Source: Rhizomucor pusillus (lineage: Eukaryota; Mucoromycota; Mucoromycetes; Mucorales; Lichtheimiaceae). From it: DNA of 64,000 nucleotides. The stretch is from positions 67,036 to 131,035 of the forward strand of contig FWWN02000627.1 in NCBI GenBank assembly GCA_900175165.2, given 5' to 3'. Position numbers and translations under genes: made by a program. Every line of letters begins with the position of its first letter. Position 1 is the first letter of the stretch. Under the pieces are notes generated by a model that saw nothing but the letters and a program-made list of their open reading frames with translations, was not told the DNA's origin and ran no database searches. Below are positions 21,489 to 35,762 of the stretch, in pieces.

Positions 21489-22550
21489 ATGAGTGTATCT
21501 ATAGCAGATATTTTTGAAGACTACGTGGAAAGTAAGTCATGTTGTGGCAAAAGAGAGAGAGTGTGTGCTTTATACATCCCATCCCACACACTCTTTCTTT
21601 GCAGACCTAGTAACTGTTTATATTACCACACTTTAGGTTTGCAAAACTTGCCATCGGAGATTGATCAGAACATGCGAGAGCTTCGTGGCATGGACGAAGA
21701 ATTCCAACGTACGGCCGCACACAGTAGCTGTTGTGGATCACCCTTTTTTTGACATTTCTTTTTTTTTTCTGGTGCAGGTATCCGAGAAACATATACAAAA
21801 CATCGACGGTCGTACGCCAAAGCGCTGCGTTCGGGAGCATTGCCGCAGACGCCTCAGCTGACAGCTTCGCGGCAGCAAGTGGAGAAAGAATTCAAAAAGG
21901 CAATACAGAAACAGGACCAAAAGATCGAACTTGCTATGCGAATGTACGATCTCGTGTCACGGCAGATTGAGCGCATCGATTCGCAAATGTCCAGCCACGG
22001 CGATTGGATCGGCCAACGGAATGGAGCTTATAGACAACGGTTAGATGAAAGCTGGCGCCACGACGGTATGTTTCTTTTATACAAAAGGCTCAAACAATGG
22101 GAGAAATAATAATTTATTTCTCTCCCAATTCCAGGCCCACGTAAACGATCCCTCGGTCCAGCTTTCCGGAAAAGGTGCAGAAACAACTATATCTCTTGCT
22201 ACATGGAAAACGTTTACTTACTGTATATATAAATAGACCCACACCAGCAGCTGGCGGATTGGTTGAATTGGATGTGGATCCCAATGAACCTCGATATTGC
22301 ATTTGCAACCAAGTTTCTTTTGGAGATATGGTGGCATGCGATGGAGAAAACGTACGTTCAAGCAAGTTAGAAAGGCGCATTGTTCGAGGACTTACTGACA
22401 TGTTCTTGTTATCAGTGCGAAAAGGAATGGTTCCACTATGCATGCGTGGGTCTTGTAGAGCCTCCAGCAGGAAAATGGTTCTGCGACGACTGTGCAGCAG
22501 AGGACAGATATAGGAAACGATTCAGACAATTAAGCGACCAAGATCTCTAG
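21489..22550 (+). CDS. ING-family PHD-finger chromatin protein
   Basis: Exons 21489-21531, 21637-21708, 21778-22065, 22135-22174, 22237-22351 and 22416-22550 give 230 aa. The N-terminal ING domain (SLQNLPSEIDQNMRELRGMD, then an extended coiled region with IRETYTKHR and LVSRQIERIDSQM) would dimerise or bind the complex. A Pro/Gly linker precedes the C-terminal PHD finger: RYCICNQVSFGDMVACDGEN plus CEKEWFHYACVGL and GKWFCDDCA, a full C4HC3 set that reads H3K4 methylation. The relatives are Yng2 (NuA4 acetyltransferase), Yng1 and Pho23 (Rpd3L deacetylase); I cannot tell which. RXT3, another Rpd3L subunit, lies 10 kb away. Confidence 0.93.
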
Positions 22551-22831
22551 CACAACATCCCTTGAATTATCTCAAAACAAACGCAACCTGTCAACCTATC
22601 AACCAACCAACCAAGCAAGCAGTCAACCGAAACCACCCTCACATTCATTCATTCATCCATCTATTATTCATTTTGCGAGAATTTGCGAGAAAAGACGATA
22701 AAGTGACAACGAGTCACTTTCTTTGTAGATACTTTACATTTAGCTGAAAGAAAAAAAAAAAAGAGGAAATATAATGGAAAGAAAGACAACAAAGGAAGAA
22801 AAAAGAATGCTTTCTGGAATGCAATCTATTG

Positions 22832-25941
<3,110 letters not shown>

Positions 25942-26345
25942 TTTGGTGAAAGAGAAAGCTGAAATTTTCGGGAAAAACGCGGCTGACACCTCATGCTTGT
26001 TTGGAAAATTATCATTTTCCGCTTTTGATCTTGTGACGGGTCCGACACTTTATACGCGCTGATTGATTAGAGAAAAGATAAGATGTTCAGCTTGCTTTTC
26101 CGACACCACGAAACAGGAAACAAAGATTTTTTTGGGCTTTCCAGTCATACATGAACGTAGAGAACGACAACGTGACATTGAATACAAAGACAGAAAAGAG
26201 ATAAACAAAGGGGAAGAAATGTTACAATACATGGAAACGCAGATGATCAATGGGGAGCTAGATGGAATATGTGTGCTGTTGTTAAAGGGTGGTGCGCATG
26301 ATGTTATTATTCTATTGTCTAGGCGAAATGGCGTGCAAGCGTTTC
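25942..26345. other. PFK promoter and carrier 3' region
   Basis: About 400 bp between two minus-strand genes. No independent gene is seen. The proximal 60 bp upstream of the PFK ATG contain a CTTTTC-type pyrimidine/purine run, expected of a strong promoter. Confidence 0.45.
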
Positions 26346-27535
26346 CTACAAGAAAATCTCTGTAAGAAAATCATATGCTTATGCAACATATCACGCCACT
26401 TACATAGGTGAGGAAGATGATGGCACTTGTCGGCAGGCTTCTCGCAACGGTGATCCCGCAACCACGGTAGAAGCCGCGAATTCCAGCGCCACTGTAGATT
26501 TCGCGAGCTGTTTGAATAAATGACCGCGGTCGCGCACTTGATAAAAGTTCTTGATCTGTTTGCATCTGTGACTTTATGACATCTACGGGGTAAAATGAAA
26601 AGTTGTATGCAGCTCCTCCCAGTCCTCCAGCAAGCATCAGCTCCGGCGGACTCAGGTCCTTCTTGTTGCTAGTTTGCCGCCTCTGCATCAGAAGGTCGCA
26701 CACATACTCGTACACACCGAACCAGAATGCACCGCCGCCGGTTTCTCGAATAAGCGTCGCTAGATATCCGCGGTAAAATCCGCCAGGTCCATGCTCTTTC
26801 AAGACATGCGCAATGACGTGGAAAGGACCGCGATACTGGATAGATCGTTGAATAGACGAATCCGCGAGCTGCACCTGCAGCTTGCATTTAACAAGCTCGA
26901 CCGGAGTAAGAACGAATGAAGCAAGCGCGCCGGAAGCCGCGCCTGCAATGATAAGTTGCCCTAATCCCAACGGTGGCAATTCATCCTCGCGTAGTTTTGA
27001 CCATGTTTCGATTTGTTCGGGAGTCGCAGAGTAGTTTCGTATAATTCGTTGCACCTGTCGATAACCCACAAACAGCGCTGCATTTTCAACCATGGAGCCG
27101 ACCAGCGGCGAGGACATGCCCTAAAAACATGAGAAATCTTTAGTTCATATACGCGCTCCAATTTTCCAACTTGATTTTCCGGATCATACCCTGAACAATC
27201 CTTGCAAGCCCTCCTGCTTGAGGGTTACTGTGAGGCAATGAAGCGGTCCTCTGAAGTAGGGTCGGTCAAGCGGCTGCGTCTGTAATCTGACTTTAATGGT
27301 GTCAAAAGGATATTCGACAAACTTGCCAACCATGCCAGCGATCTTTTTGGAATATATATTAGCAAAAACTTGTAAGCTATTCGATACATAGATGCAGTAC
27401 CGAGCCAAACAGCAAGTCGTCCAACTGTTTGCGCAACGTTGACTTTGGCTGGTGATCGATCGTCGATGACGATGGTGGGGAGCTGTAGCTGGCCGTTTGT
27501 TGAGGCTGGTGGGTTTCCACGGCGACAGAGGTCAT
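26346..27535 (-). CDS. Mitochondrial carrier, ornithine-carrier (ORT1/ARG-13) type
   Basis: Exons 27535-27401, 27342-27190, 27120-26404 and a very short last exon. It has three carrier repeats with signature motifs YPFDTIKVRLQ, TPVELVKCKLQVQ and YPVDVIKSQMQ, each near the first helix of a pair. The substrate contact region RETGGGAFWFGVYEYV in repeat 2 is typical of SLC25A15/Ort1 ornithine carriers and related basic amino-acid or carnitine carriers. The N-terminal 40 residues are Ser/Pro/Gln-rich. The C-terminus is unsure: after FLTY the intron ends acag-ag, giving either IFL then stop at 26346 or a longer RFSCRKR tail with stop at 26312. It would exchange cytosolic and matrix ornithine for arginine synthesis. 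Confidence 0.85.
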
Positions 27536-28298
27536 TGTTGTAAAAGGGTAAATGAACGGCTACAAAGCACCAGACTTCAGCTTGTAGTTCTTGAGTCGAT
27601 TGACGTGTAAGTCGTGGTAGAGACAAGCAACCAGCAGGTAATAACCCGAGGAGAAAAAAAAAGATGAGGGGACCGATGAGTCAGACAAGTCAGCCACTTT
27701 GCCCAAAATCGCTTTAATATGAAATTCACGCATTGTGAGGGATTAATGAGATATTTTCAAAGAACATATTATTACTCTCATTCAGCATATATCTCTCCAT
27801 GGATTTTATCTGCATCCAGAATATTATTTCTATAACTGTTAGCAACGGTCCAGAGATGGCTAAATATCAGACGCTCGGCTGATTATCAGATGGATCGAAC
27901 CACGTGCATCCATTTTCTGTAATCTTTTTCGTTGCTTGGTGCAAAATCAAAGGATGAGTACATAACTCACCCGACTGTCATGATGAAAGATATTTCCTAG
28001 ATTTTTCTTTGCTTAGTCGGCTGTACTAAGTCAATCAATGTTATTTAACTAGATGAGTCCAAATCCTTTGCTTTTTCCAAAGATTTACATCAAGGCAAAC
28101 ATACCTTTTTCAGCCACTTCATTACTTATATCAGCATACATAGATGAATGAGGAATGTGCTACATATTAGTGGGTCTCACTGCTTTATTCACCCTCGAAA
28201 GATTACAGGCATATTGTCGTCACTGAGAGGCGAATCAGATTGGATGGCCGACAGAGAATCATTGCGCATCCTCCTTCACATAGACATACGCGAGAATA
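27536..28298. other. Intergenic region, no gene seen
   Basis: 760 bp between the divergent carrier and SRP14 genes. AT-rich with scattered homopolymers; the frame at 28148 contains the start of SRP14 in a different reading frame. Confidence 0.5.
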
Positions 28299-28900
28299 AT
28301 GAAAGATTTGGAACCATTGGACGTACGTCGAAAAGCAAGTACAGTGACAGTCATCATCTAAAGCGATCTGTTTAGTTTACCGTCGAACTCGGCCGATTCT
28401 ACGAAAAAGCGAGAACATCAGGGACAGTCTCAGTCACAATGAAAAGAAGTAAAGACACAGTGAATCTGACGTGTTTTCGCCGTTTTCATCTAAGACGATT
28501 ACTTTGCTGTTAGTGACGGAAAGCCGGATAAAGAAAGCAGCCAAAGTCAAAAAGATGACGCCAAAGGGAGGCGAGGCAGTCCTATCATCAGACAAGAAGA
28601 ACGACGAGCAACTGCACTATCCTTGCTTGGTACGAGCGCAATTCAAAAACGAAAAGATTAGCACCATCGTACGTATCCGTAAATACTCATTGGAAAGCAT
28701 ATAGTCTAATACGCAGGTTTAAACAGGTTGCAGACGAAGATTTTGAAAAATTTCACGAAGCCTACACTACAGTTATCAAGGCACACATGGACACTCTGAA
28801 GAAGAAGGTTCGAAATAAGAAAAAGAAATCCAAAGCAACCGGAGCAGGAGCAGCAGCAGCAGCAGCGTCGTCGTCGTCGTCACCATCAGCAAATCAATAA
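28299..28900 (+). CDS. SRP14: Signal recognition particle subunit SRP14
   Basis: Exons 28299-28322, 28376-28448, 28514-28668 and 28727-28900 give 141 aa. With SRP9/SRP21, SRP14 makes the Alu domain that slows translation during ER targeting. Exon 2 reads FTVELGRFYEKARTSGTVSV, the helix and first strand of the family, and exons 3-4 give FKNEKISTIVADEDFEKFHE and AHMDTLKKK. The C-terminal tail is Lys-rich then Ala/Ser-rich, encoded by a run of GCAGCAGCAGC and TCGTCGTCG triplets, longer than in human SRP14. The stop lies 128 bp from the MAK16 stop; the genes converge. Confidence 0.92.
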
Positions 28901-29028
28901 ACAATATAGTGTTCCACATATAAACGAGGGAATGAAGACAGAAAAATGCAATGCAAGAGTATCTTGAATAGAGTAGTTTACAGTAGCACGTCGTGTGCGG
29001 GCAGGGGGTTATCATGATATCGGACTCA

Positions 29029-30120
29029 TTACACCTTCTCGGTTTCGCCTTCCCATTCAAAGCCGTCAGCCATATCTTCCATGTCGCCAATGTCAGATTC
29101 GTCTTCGAGATCGGATACAAACTCACGCTGCGGGATGATTCCAAAACATCAGCAACTGTACCTTATATGCAATGGCATACATATCTCGACAACTCACCTC
29201 TTCCTCTTCTTCCTCCTCTTCTTCCATTTCGCTTTCGGCCTCATCTTCGCCTTCACTCTCTTCATCTTGTGCTTCTTCCAGCCCTGAGTCGAGAATCTTT
29301 TGCCAGATGTCCTGGTTGACGTTGAGGGGTGCGTCACCGTATGCCTTGTTCTTTAATCGTTCAATAAGTTCCTTTTCAATTGACTTTTCCAACCGCGCCG
29401 CAGCTTCTGCTTTGCGTTCGCGAGTAGCCTCTCGCCGCTCGAGCTTCTTTTTAACACCAACAAGTGTCGGTCTGTCACTGAAATCAAAACAGTTAGCAAA
29501 AATCCAGCCCGACAAAGAATCCTTTAAAAAACACATACGCTTCCTTGAGTTTCAATTTACGCATTCGAATCAGGTATTGTGTGATTTTGGTAAGACGTTG
29601 CTTGCATTTGTGTTGTAAAAAGTTGGGCCAGTACATCAACTCCTTATCGATCTGTTCCACACGTCAGTCACTGGGAATTCTCCTCTTTAAGGCTCTCACT
29701 AACCTGTGCAAGAGCTTGTGCATAATTTTTGGACAGCTTGATCTTTTCCCACATTTTTGCTGGAGAGTGTGCTCGCTCAGGAGTTTTCATATACAAATAG
29801 ATGATACCTATTACACATCGAAAACATTAAGTATTCTATAACGGATGATTCAACCTACAATGTTGCTACTGTTACCTTTTTCTTCTCGCAGGGTCGCATA
29901 CCGACTGTTAGCAAGCGGGCAGGATTGACGGTTGCAAAAACCAGTGACATTGTACGGATTGCGGCAAAAGTTTTGTTTGGGTGTTCTATAACAATGAACA
30001 GGAACAACGGTCAGCGAGATCAGCGCCGATTGTCTTGGTTCGCTTCACAACAACGTACTTGACTTTGTAGGAGCAGAAATGCTGGTTGATCACTTGCCAA
30101 ATGACTTCGTCCGATTGCAT
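29029..30120 (-). CDS. MAK16: Ribosome biogenesis protein MAK16
   Basis: Exons 30120-30059, 29985-29876, 29807-29704, 29651-29539, 29477-29198 and 29127-29029 give 255 aa. The N-terminus [38 protein letters not shown] (four conserved cysteines) and [19 protein letters not shown] are diagnostic of MAK16, a pre-60S factor in the nucleolus that acts with Rpf1. Then comes [24 protein letters not shown] basic sequence, [16 protein letters not shown], and a long acidic tract ([20 protein letters not shown]), usual for the family. Confidence 0.95.
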
Positions 30121-30408
30121 GCTGAATTTGAAGGATGCGTGGTATGAGGTTTTGAGTTGGGGGGAGGATTATGCTCGAACTAAAGTGCCCAGTGGAAAAC
30201 TGGTTGCTGAGAAAGTGTGACCTGTTTTACCTGAGATCAAGCCACAACCTTCTTCTGGATTTTGCAGAGAAATTTTGCGCTGTTTGAAAGCTATGGATTT
30301 AGCAGAGGAAGGTGATGGAGAAGATTTTCATGTCACTGAGACATTACGTCTTCGAATAAGTCATGGAGAAGCAACAACCAGGACAAATGGAAGAGGATAA
30401 TATAGACG

Positions 30409-31461
30409 ATGAACACACAGCACATAGAAAAGTTCTTTGATTTGGTTAACGAGGAAGGGCGAACAGCGAATGAGGCAGCATTGATAACTGGCATAAACGT
30501 CCGAACTGCTCAGAATTATATAAGACATAGAACAATGACGAAGAAAGACGTTTGCCCAGTATTCAAAGGAAGTCTCGTACTAAATCCAGTGGTAAATTAA
30601 ATTATGTTCATCCTCAATTTCTTGTAAATTACATTGAGAAAAGCCCAGCTGCCATCCTGACTGACATTCGAAAGAGTCTTTACCATATCAACTTCAGCGT
30701 TGCATAGACATCTAGTCAATAAATGCCGCATAGCATTGAAAAAATTAGAAAAGCTGCCTGCGGCAAGAAATTCCGATAGAGTAATAGCCATACGAAAAGA
30801 GAGAGTTGAGGAGTGGGAAGAAATACCAGACTTAGATTTCACTAACAACTGCGTTTTGTTTGATGAAGCTGGATTAACTTGCATATCCAGAGAAATTTTG
30901 GTCGTTCTTTGAGAGGTACACCAACGGAAAACACTGTACCGACTGAAAGAGGTGTTACTATCACAATTTTAGGTGCTATCTCTCAGGCTGGTGTGATAGA
31001 TATATCACTGAAGAAACCGGGAAGCAGTCTCTACATATAAAAGGAGGAAACTTGATGGGAAGGAGGTAAAGAAAGTTAATGGTCGGATTGGTACACGAAC
31101 AGAGCACTACCCTGTCTTACATCTCAAATGTAATGGATGTGCTCGATAAAAATGACATGAAAGCCCTTATATCGTGATAGATAATGCTCCAATACATACC
31201 CCAGCAGCGGTCCATGAACTAATCGAAAGCAGAGACTACAATGTCTGTATCTACCACCCTATTCCCCATTTTTAAGTCCCATACAAGAGTTTTGGTCAAA
31301 GGTAAAGCGGGTATTCGCAAAAATACACTGAGAGCAGACGATCGAATTACAGACCGGATCTGCGAGTCAGTGAATAAAGTGACCAGATCAGACTGCGAAG
31401 CCTGGATTAGACATGCAACATCCTTCTTTACTCGCTGGAAAAATGAAGAAAGAAACCTTTA
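30409..31461 (+). pseudogene. Decayed IS630/Tc1-mariner-type transposase
   Basis: Pieces of one DDE transposase lie in order but in different frames with in-frame stops. They are an N-terminal helix-turn-helix (FFDLVNEEGRTANEAALITG, then INVRTAQNYI, about 30420-30520), a first Asp block (NCVLFDEAG near 30850), an ITILGAIS strand (30960-30985), a second Asp block (Y-IVIDNAPIHTP near 31175-31200) and the C-terminal GKAGIRKNTL / WIRHATSFFTR end (31300-31440). The element is therefore inactive. Flanking terminal inverted repeats could not be identified with confidence; a TA target duplication would be expected for this family. Codon choice and AT content differ from the neighbouring genes. Confidence 0.8.
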
Positions 31462-32211
31462 GCAAATTCACAACAAGGTCAAATCAGACTCAATAAGCTA
31501 ATTTAAACATATTTAATTACAATTGTTGTGCTTGAAAGGCAGAGACAATCGTAAACTGTCTGTATATCACCTTATAATTGGTATTATATGTCATAATGGG
31601 AAAACATATTCTTGACTCGATAAAGCAGCATTTCAACATACTTGTGTCTACTGCTTTATAGATTACATCCCAATACCACAGCAATGAATACAACATGATT
31701 AAGCAGAATTTAATAGTTTACTTTTTATCATTATTCTTTATTTACAAAGGAATTGGGCCCAGAATAAGTACTGGCCCAAACTGGTCAAATCCCAGGTGAC
31801 TTATTTATCTCTAATGCCTTAACGGTTGCGAACATCAGACTAGCAGTGCGAAAACCTCTATATGTCAAGAAATTGCTAAGCGTCGAGAATAGTCTATCTC
31901 ACAGCAAATATTCCTGACTTTTGCAGCGTTAGCTCGTTTAACAGTATGATGGAGCCTATGTGGAGCCCATCTGGAGCCTAGTTCCATTGAGCTGCGGTGC
32001 ACAACAGCCCGATGCTAGGAATTCAAGACTCCGTGAAAAATCATTGCGTTATCCATTTATTATCGTAGAAGAGCAATACATAAACAATCAGAAAAGGCTG
32101 TGATAGAGAAAAGTATTACTAAAAGTAGAAAAGGAAAGAAAAGAAGAAATGGAGAAGGAGACAAGAGAAAACAAGGAATACAGTAAAGGGATGTATATTT
32201 ACAGTTTTGCC
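31462..32211. other. TE-flanking sequence, no gene seen
   Basis: AT-rich sequence beyond the transposase remnant. A short array of ggagcc-containing units occurs near 31950-31985 (catctggagcct-like). No gene is supported. Confidence 0.5.
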
Positions 32212-34351
32212 CTACCGCCGTGATCGATTCAACCAAGCAGGATCGCACATGACTGTTCTGAGAAAAGCTTTTTTGGCCATACGTGATGTTAATCTCGCAT
32301 CTCCTTTTTTGATTTTCTCTACAGACTCGACGTGAAGACTGCATCCGCTGTGAGGGCCAAACGACCGAGATTTGATGTGATGACGGATACATCCCTTGTA
32401 GGATCTAAGAGGCGGCATCAGACGTAGAGTAACTCGAACATCGTGGTCCGGCTCCTGCGTAGTTGCTTTACGTTCATTGCTGCTATTGTCTTCCTGAACT
32501 TCTGCACCGATGGCTTTAAACAATGGATCATTGGGATCAAGCTCGGGTTCCTGGAATTCCAAATGATATTTTCCAGAATGAAGAATCACTGCACAGCGAG
32601 AGCAATTAATAACTTAGAAAATCGACAGAAATTTCACAACTTACTGGCAACCACGTCGGAATCGTCTGTATAGATATCTGTACCCCAAATGGTTTTCTTT
32701 TTTACCATCTCATTGTCGTAGCTAAGGTAACGAGCAGGTACAAGTACGTCCAATAGGCAGTTATACTGTCCTTCAAAGTTAGGAAGTGTCATCCGAGGCA
32801 TATAAAGTCGTGTGCCTGTATCGGATTTCATCCTATCAGAGATTTGCGGTCCTAACCGCTACGTGGTCTTGAGCTACACGTACCTAATCTGCGTTCCTTG
32901 TATCTTTTCAGGTCTTCCCAGACAGCATCATTCTTGACAATAAGTCTTGGCTTGGTTTCTTCAGCAGCGGGCTTTTCAGAATTTTCTGCATAGTCCGGTC
33001 TAGTATTCATTTGTGAGAATCAAAAGAAAGGAAAAGAAAAGGAATATTTTTGCTTACGTTGCGTCCGTTGATGTCTTGTTTGGCATTTTCCCCTTGGCTT
33101 TTGCAGTCCGTGTTGTCCCTGAATTTTGATTTCCATTTTCTGTGGAGCGAGCCCCTAGACGGATTGCTTGGTCTAACATTTGCGATATAGATGAATTTGA
33201 CATGATCTGTCCTGATTCGCCTGTTCGCAACTGACAAGTTAGGGTCACAGTAGCTAGGTCTCACAACCGCAATGGTTCTAACCTTTCTTTTCACCATTTT
33301 GCAGCAACGTATTGATGTTTGCTGCAAGGTTGCCAATGACGGCTGCTGTTGCAGGATTTCCGGAATTGGATCGCGCGGCTGTTGCACTGGCTACCATAGC
33401 CTTCGCTATAGCATTTCCCAAAATGGATGCATCAGTTGCCATCGGCAAAGAAATCGATTTGCGTTGCTGAGTACCCGCTGTGGTCTCCTTGGTGTCATCT
33501 GTCGTAGGCGTGATATCGGATGAAGCTACAGAAACTTTTCTATTCTGGAATTCAGGAGCATTCGTTTTCGAGGATGGATTGCTCGATGTGCTCGCTTGCG
33601 TCTTATCCGCATCTGCATGTGCCGGTTCGTTAGTTCCGGTAACAGTATTCTCTGCTGGTGCTGCAAATGCTTTTAAAAGATCTTCTCGGGTAATTGAATC
33701 ACTCCTCGCTGGCTCCGCTGGCTCGCTCTTTTTAGCAGCACTATCGCCTGTAACCATTTCTGGAGGCGGGACAGACGATCTAGTTTTGTAGGCCACGGCG
33801 GTAGACATGCGCATGGATGAAGGCGGGCCATATGGTTCATAGGGTTTTGGTGGTGATGATGATTTAATTGTATGTTCCGCTGCTTTAAGCAATCGTTGGC
33901 AAAGTAAATAATAACATTATTGTGCATTCTCTTACACTTGTTTTCAAATTTCTCATGTGCTTGCGGCTCTTGCGTTTTATCTAAGGCATCCCATCTTAGT
34001 CTGCTTGCATCGATCTGATCATCAACGCCTGAATAAATACCCGTCGCTGGGTGTGCATCCTCCTTCGAGGTATCTTCTGGATATTGACGTCAGTGCGTGA
34101 GTCATGCCTCTTTCGTAACAAATATGAAGGCGCTCACCCTTTGCGTCTGGTTGCTCAGCAGTTGGCGCATTGCTAGCAGCTTCGTCTTCGTTCGGTCGAA
34201 CACGCTTCTGAGAAGGTACCTTGTCTCCTGGATTGTCCTGAGACTCACTCACTGTGGTCGCGCCCACAGTTGTAGCCGGTGGCTCTGTGGACAACTTTTC
34301 GCCCTCGTTTGTGTCTTGCTGTTGAGCTAATCGCTTTTCGCCCACGTCCAT
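32212..34351 (-). CDS. RXT3: RXT3-domain histone deacetylase (Rpd3L) subunit
   Basis: Seven exons: 34351-34138, 34076-33936, 33882-33295, 33253-33058, 32999-32884, 32851-32645 and 32588-32212, giving 612 aa if intron 3 is the 41-nt 33254-33294. The 33295/33253 junction is the one uncertain join (a 29-nt option also fits). The N-terminus is Glu/Gln/Thr-rich, then GVDDQIDASRLRWDALDKTQ, a Ser/Thr/Pro linker, and the Rxt3 domain: MTLPNFEGQYNCLLDVLVPA, KKKTIWGTDIYTDDSDVVA and ILHSGKYHLEF. Rxt3 belongs to the large Rpd3 complex, which represses transcription and meiosis genes. It is divergent from TIM54, only 179 bp apart. Confidence 0.88.
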
Positions 34352-34530
34352 CGCATTGACTTGCCCTTCCCGCGGTATGTGTTGAAATTGGGGGAACGGC
34401 AGGAAGAACCGAAACTCCACCCACAGTAACTTTGGAAAAGTCCGTCGAGCCACGTCCTCCCAGTCACAAACTAAGTCCTCCAAGCTGTCAAACAAGGCAG
34501 CAGCAGCGGAACCTTCCTAATACCCAAAAT
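34352..34530. promoter_or_regulatory. Bidirectional RXT3/TIM54 promoter
   Basis: 179 bp lie between the two divergent ATGs, so the region must serve both genes. Confidence 0.7.
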
Positions 34531-35762
34531 ATGAGCAAGCTGCCATTCGGACTCAAGGCCCCTTCCAAGGGCACAGTCATATTCGTCTCTATTATCTCAG
34601 CGATCACCGGCACAGCTTATGCTAGCAAATACTACGCAGACGAAGCTCGCAAAGCACACTGCAACAAGGTGTCATTCCTCGCTGACCGACCATGCGGCGT
34701 CCATGTATGCATGCCAAGTCTTTCTTACCGTATTCTTGAAGTTTACCGATTCCTATATAGGAAATGCCTCGAAAAGTAGCTGTGTATATAATGGCACCTC
34801 CTGGTGATAGCATGGAAAAGAGCAGAAACTGGTTCCGGGAGTATATCAAGGTACGCAAAACATAACCAAGATAACTCAGAAGGATCATTATCGCTAACAC
34901 TCGTTTGTAGCCTGTCTTGGTTGCCGGAGCAGTGGATTATGAGATACGTGAAGGAGCCAGCGAAGGATCAATTGAATCCTCTGTATGTGAAGAGATTAAG
35001 CGTCTGCGACAGAAACAGCAACGAGAGCGAGAACAGCAAGCACTGACGGACGCGTCGATTGAAAACGATGGCCTTGCACAGGAAAGGCAGAAGAGCAACC
35101 CGTTTGCTCCAATGATGCAGGAAGTGCAGAAAAAGATAAAGGAGCAGGATCAGGTCGACGGTATTCTAGCAATCGGACGACTGGCGTGGCGTGAAGTATT
35201 AAGCGGCATTGCCAAGGGCTGTCATGCTGACCTGTCCGCCCCCGAACCGTCCACCACTGAACCGGCTGCAGACAAATTAATAGAACCAACGACAGCGATA
35301 GAAACAGGAGATGCAACTCTTCCTGAAACAGACTTGAATGGATCTACAGCAGCGGAAGATCTTAAAGAACCTATACAAGAACAGCAGCAGACCAAGGAAG
35401 AACAGTTGATTGAACCTGAAGCCTTTGAAACTCAAAAGGATACCTTTTCTGTCCCGGATTCGTTGTCACCAGTCATATACATTCCCCACGAGAACATTAT
35501 TGGATGGTCAAATATCCCATATCGACTCTACATGTGGATCTGTGACTACAAGCGCGTAGAGGCAATTGGAAGATACGCAGTTGCTGCAGTCTTGAAAGAA
35601 ACTAGACCTTTGGAAGTACGTGATGTGGATCAAGGAGAGTCTGAGAAGAAATATTGGCTCGGCGATGAAGCAAAGGAAGCCCTTGAGAAGGATACACCTA
35701 TCACCTTGGAAGACCGTGTACGGGAAGCTTTGAAAACGTATACCAGCAGTGATTTGCCATAG
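34531..35762 (+). CDS. TIM54: Mitochondrial import inner membrane translocase subunit TIM54
   Basis: Exons 34531-34704, 34761-34850 and 34911-35762 give 371 aa. The N-terminus contains a membrane span (TVIFVSIISAITGTAYASKY, about 14-34), then the conserved MPRKVAVYIMAPPGDSMEKS and RNWFREYIKPVLVAGAVDYE. The middle is a charged region with a variable acidic repeat. C-terminal motifs include HENIIGWSNIPYRLYMWI and KRVEAIGRYAVAAVL. It is a subunit of the TIM22 complex, which inserts multispanning carriers into the inner membrane; the window also encodes such a carrier (26346-27535). Confidence 0.92.

Noticed and set aside
25942..25989. Upstream extension of PFK starting at a GTG (position 25989)
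   Set aside because: The only ATG in frame, at 25941, fits the family start; fungal genes do not normally start at GTG.
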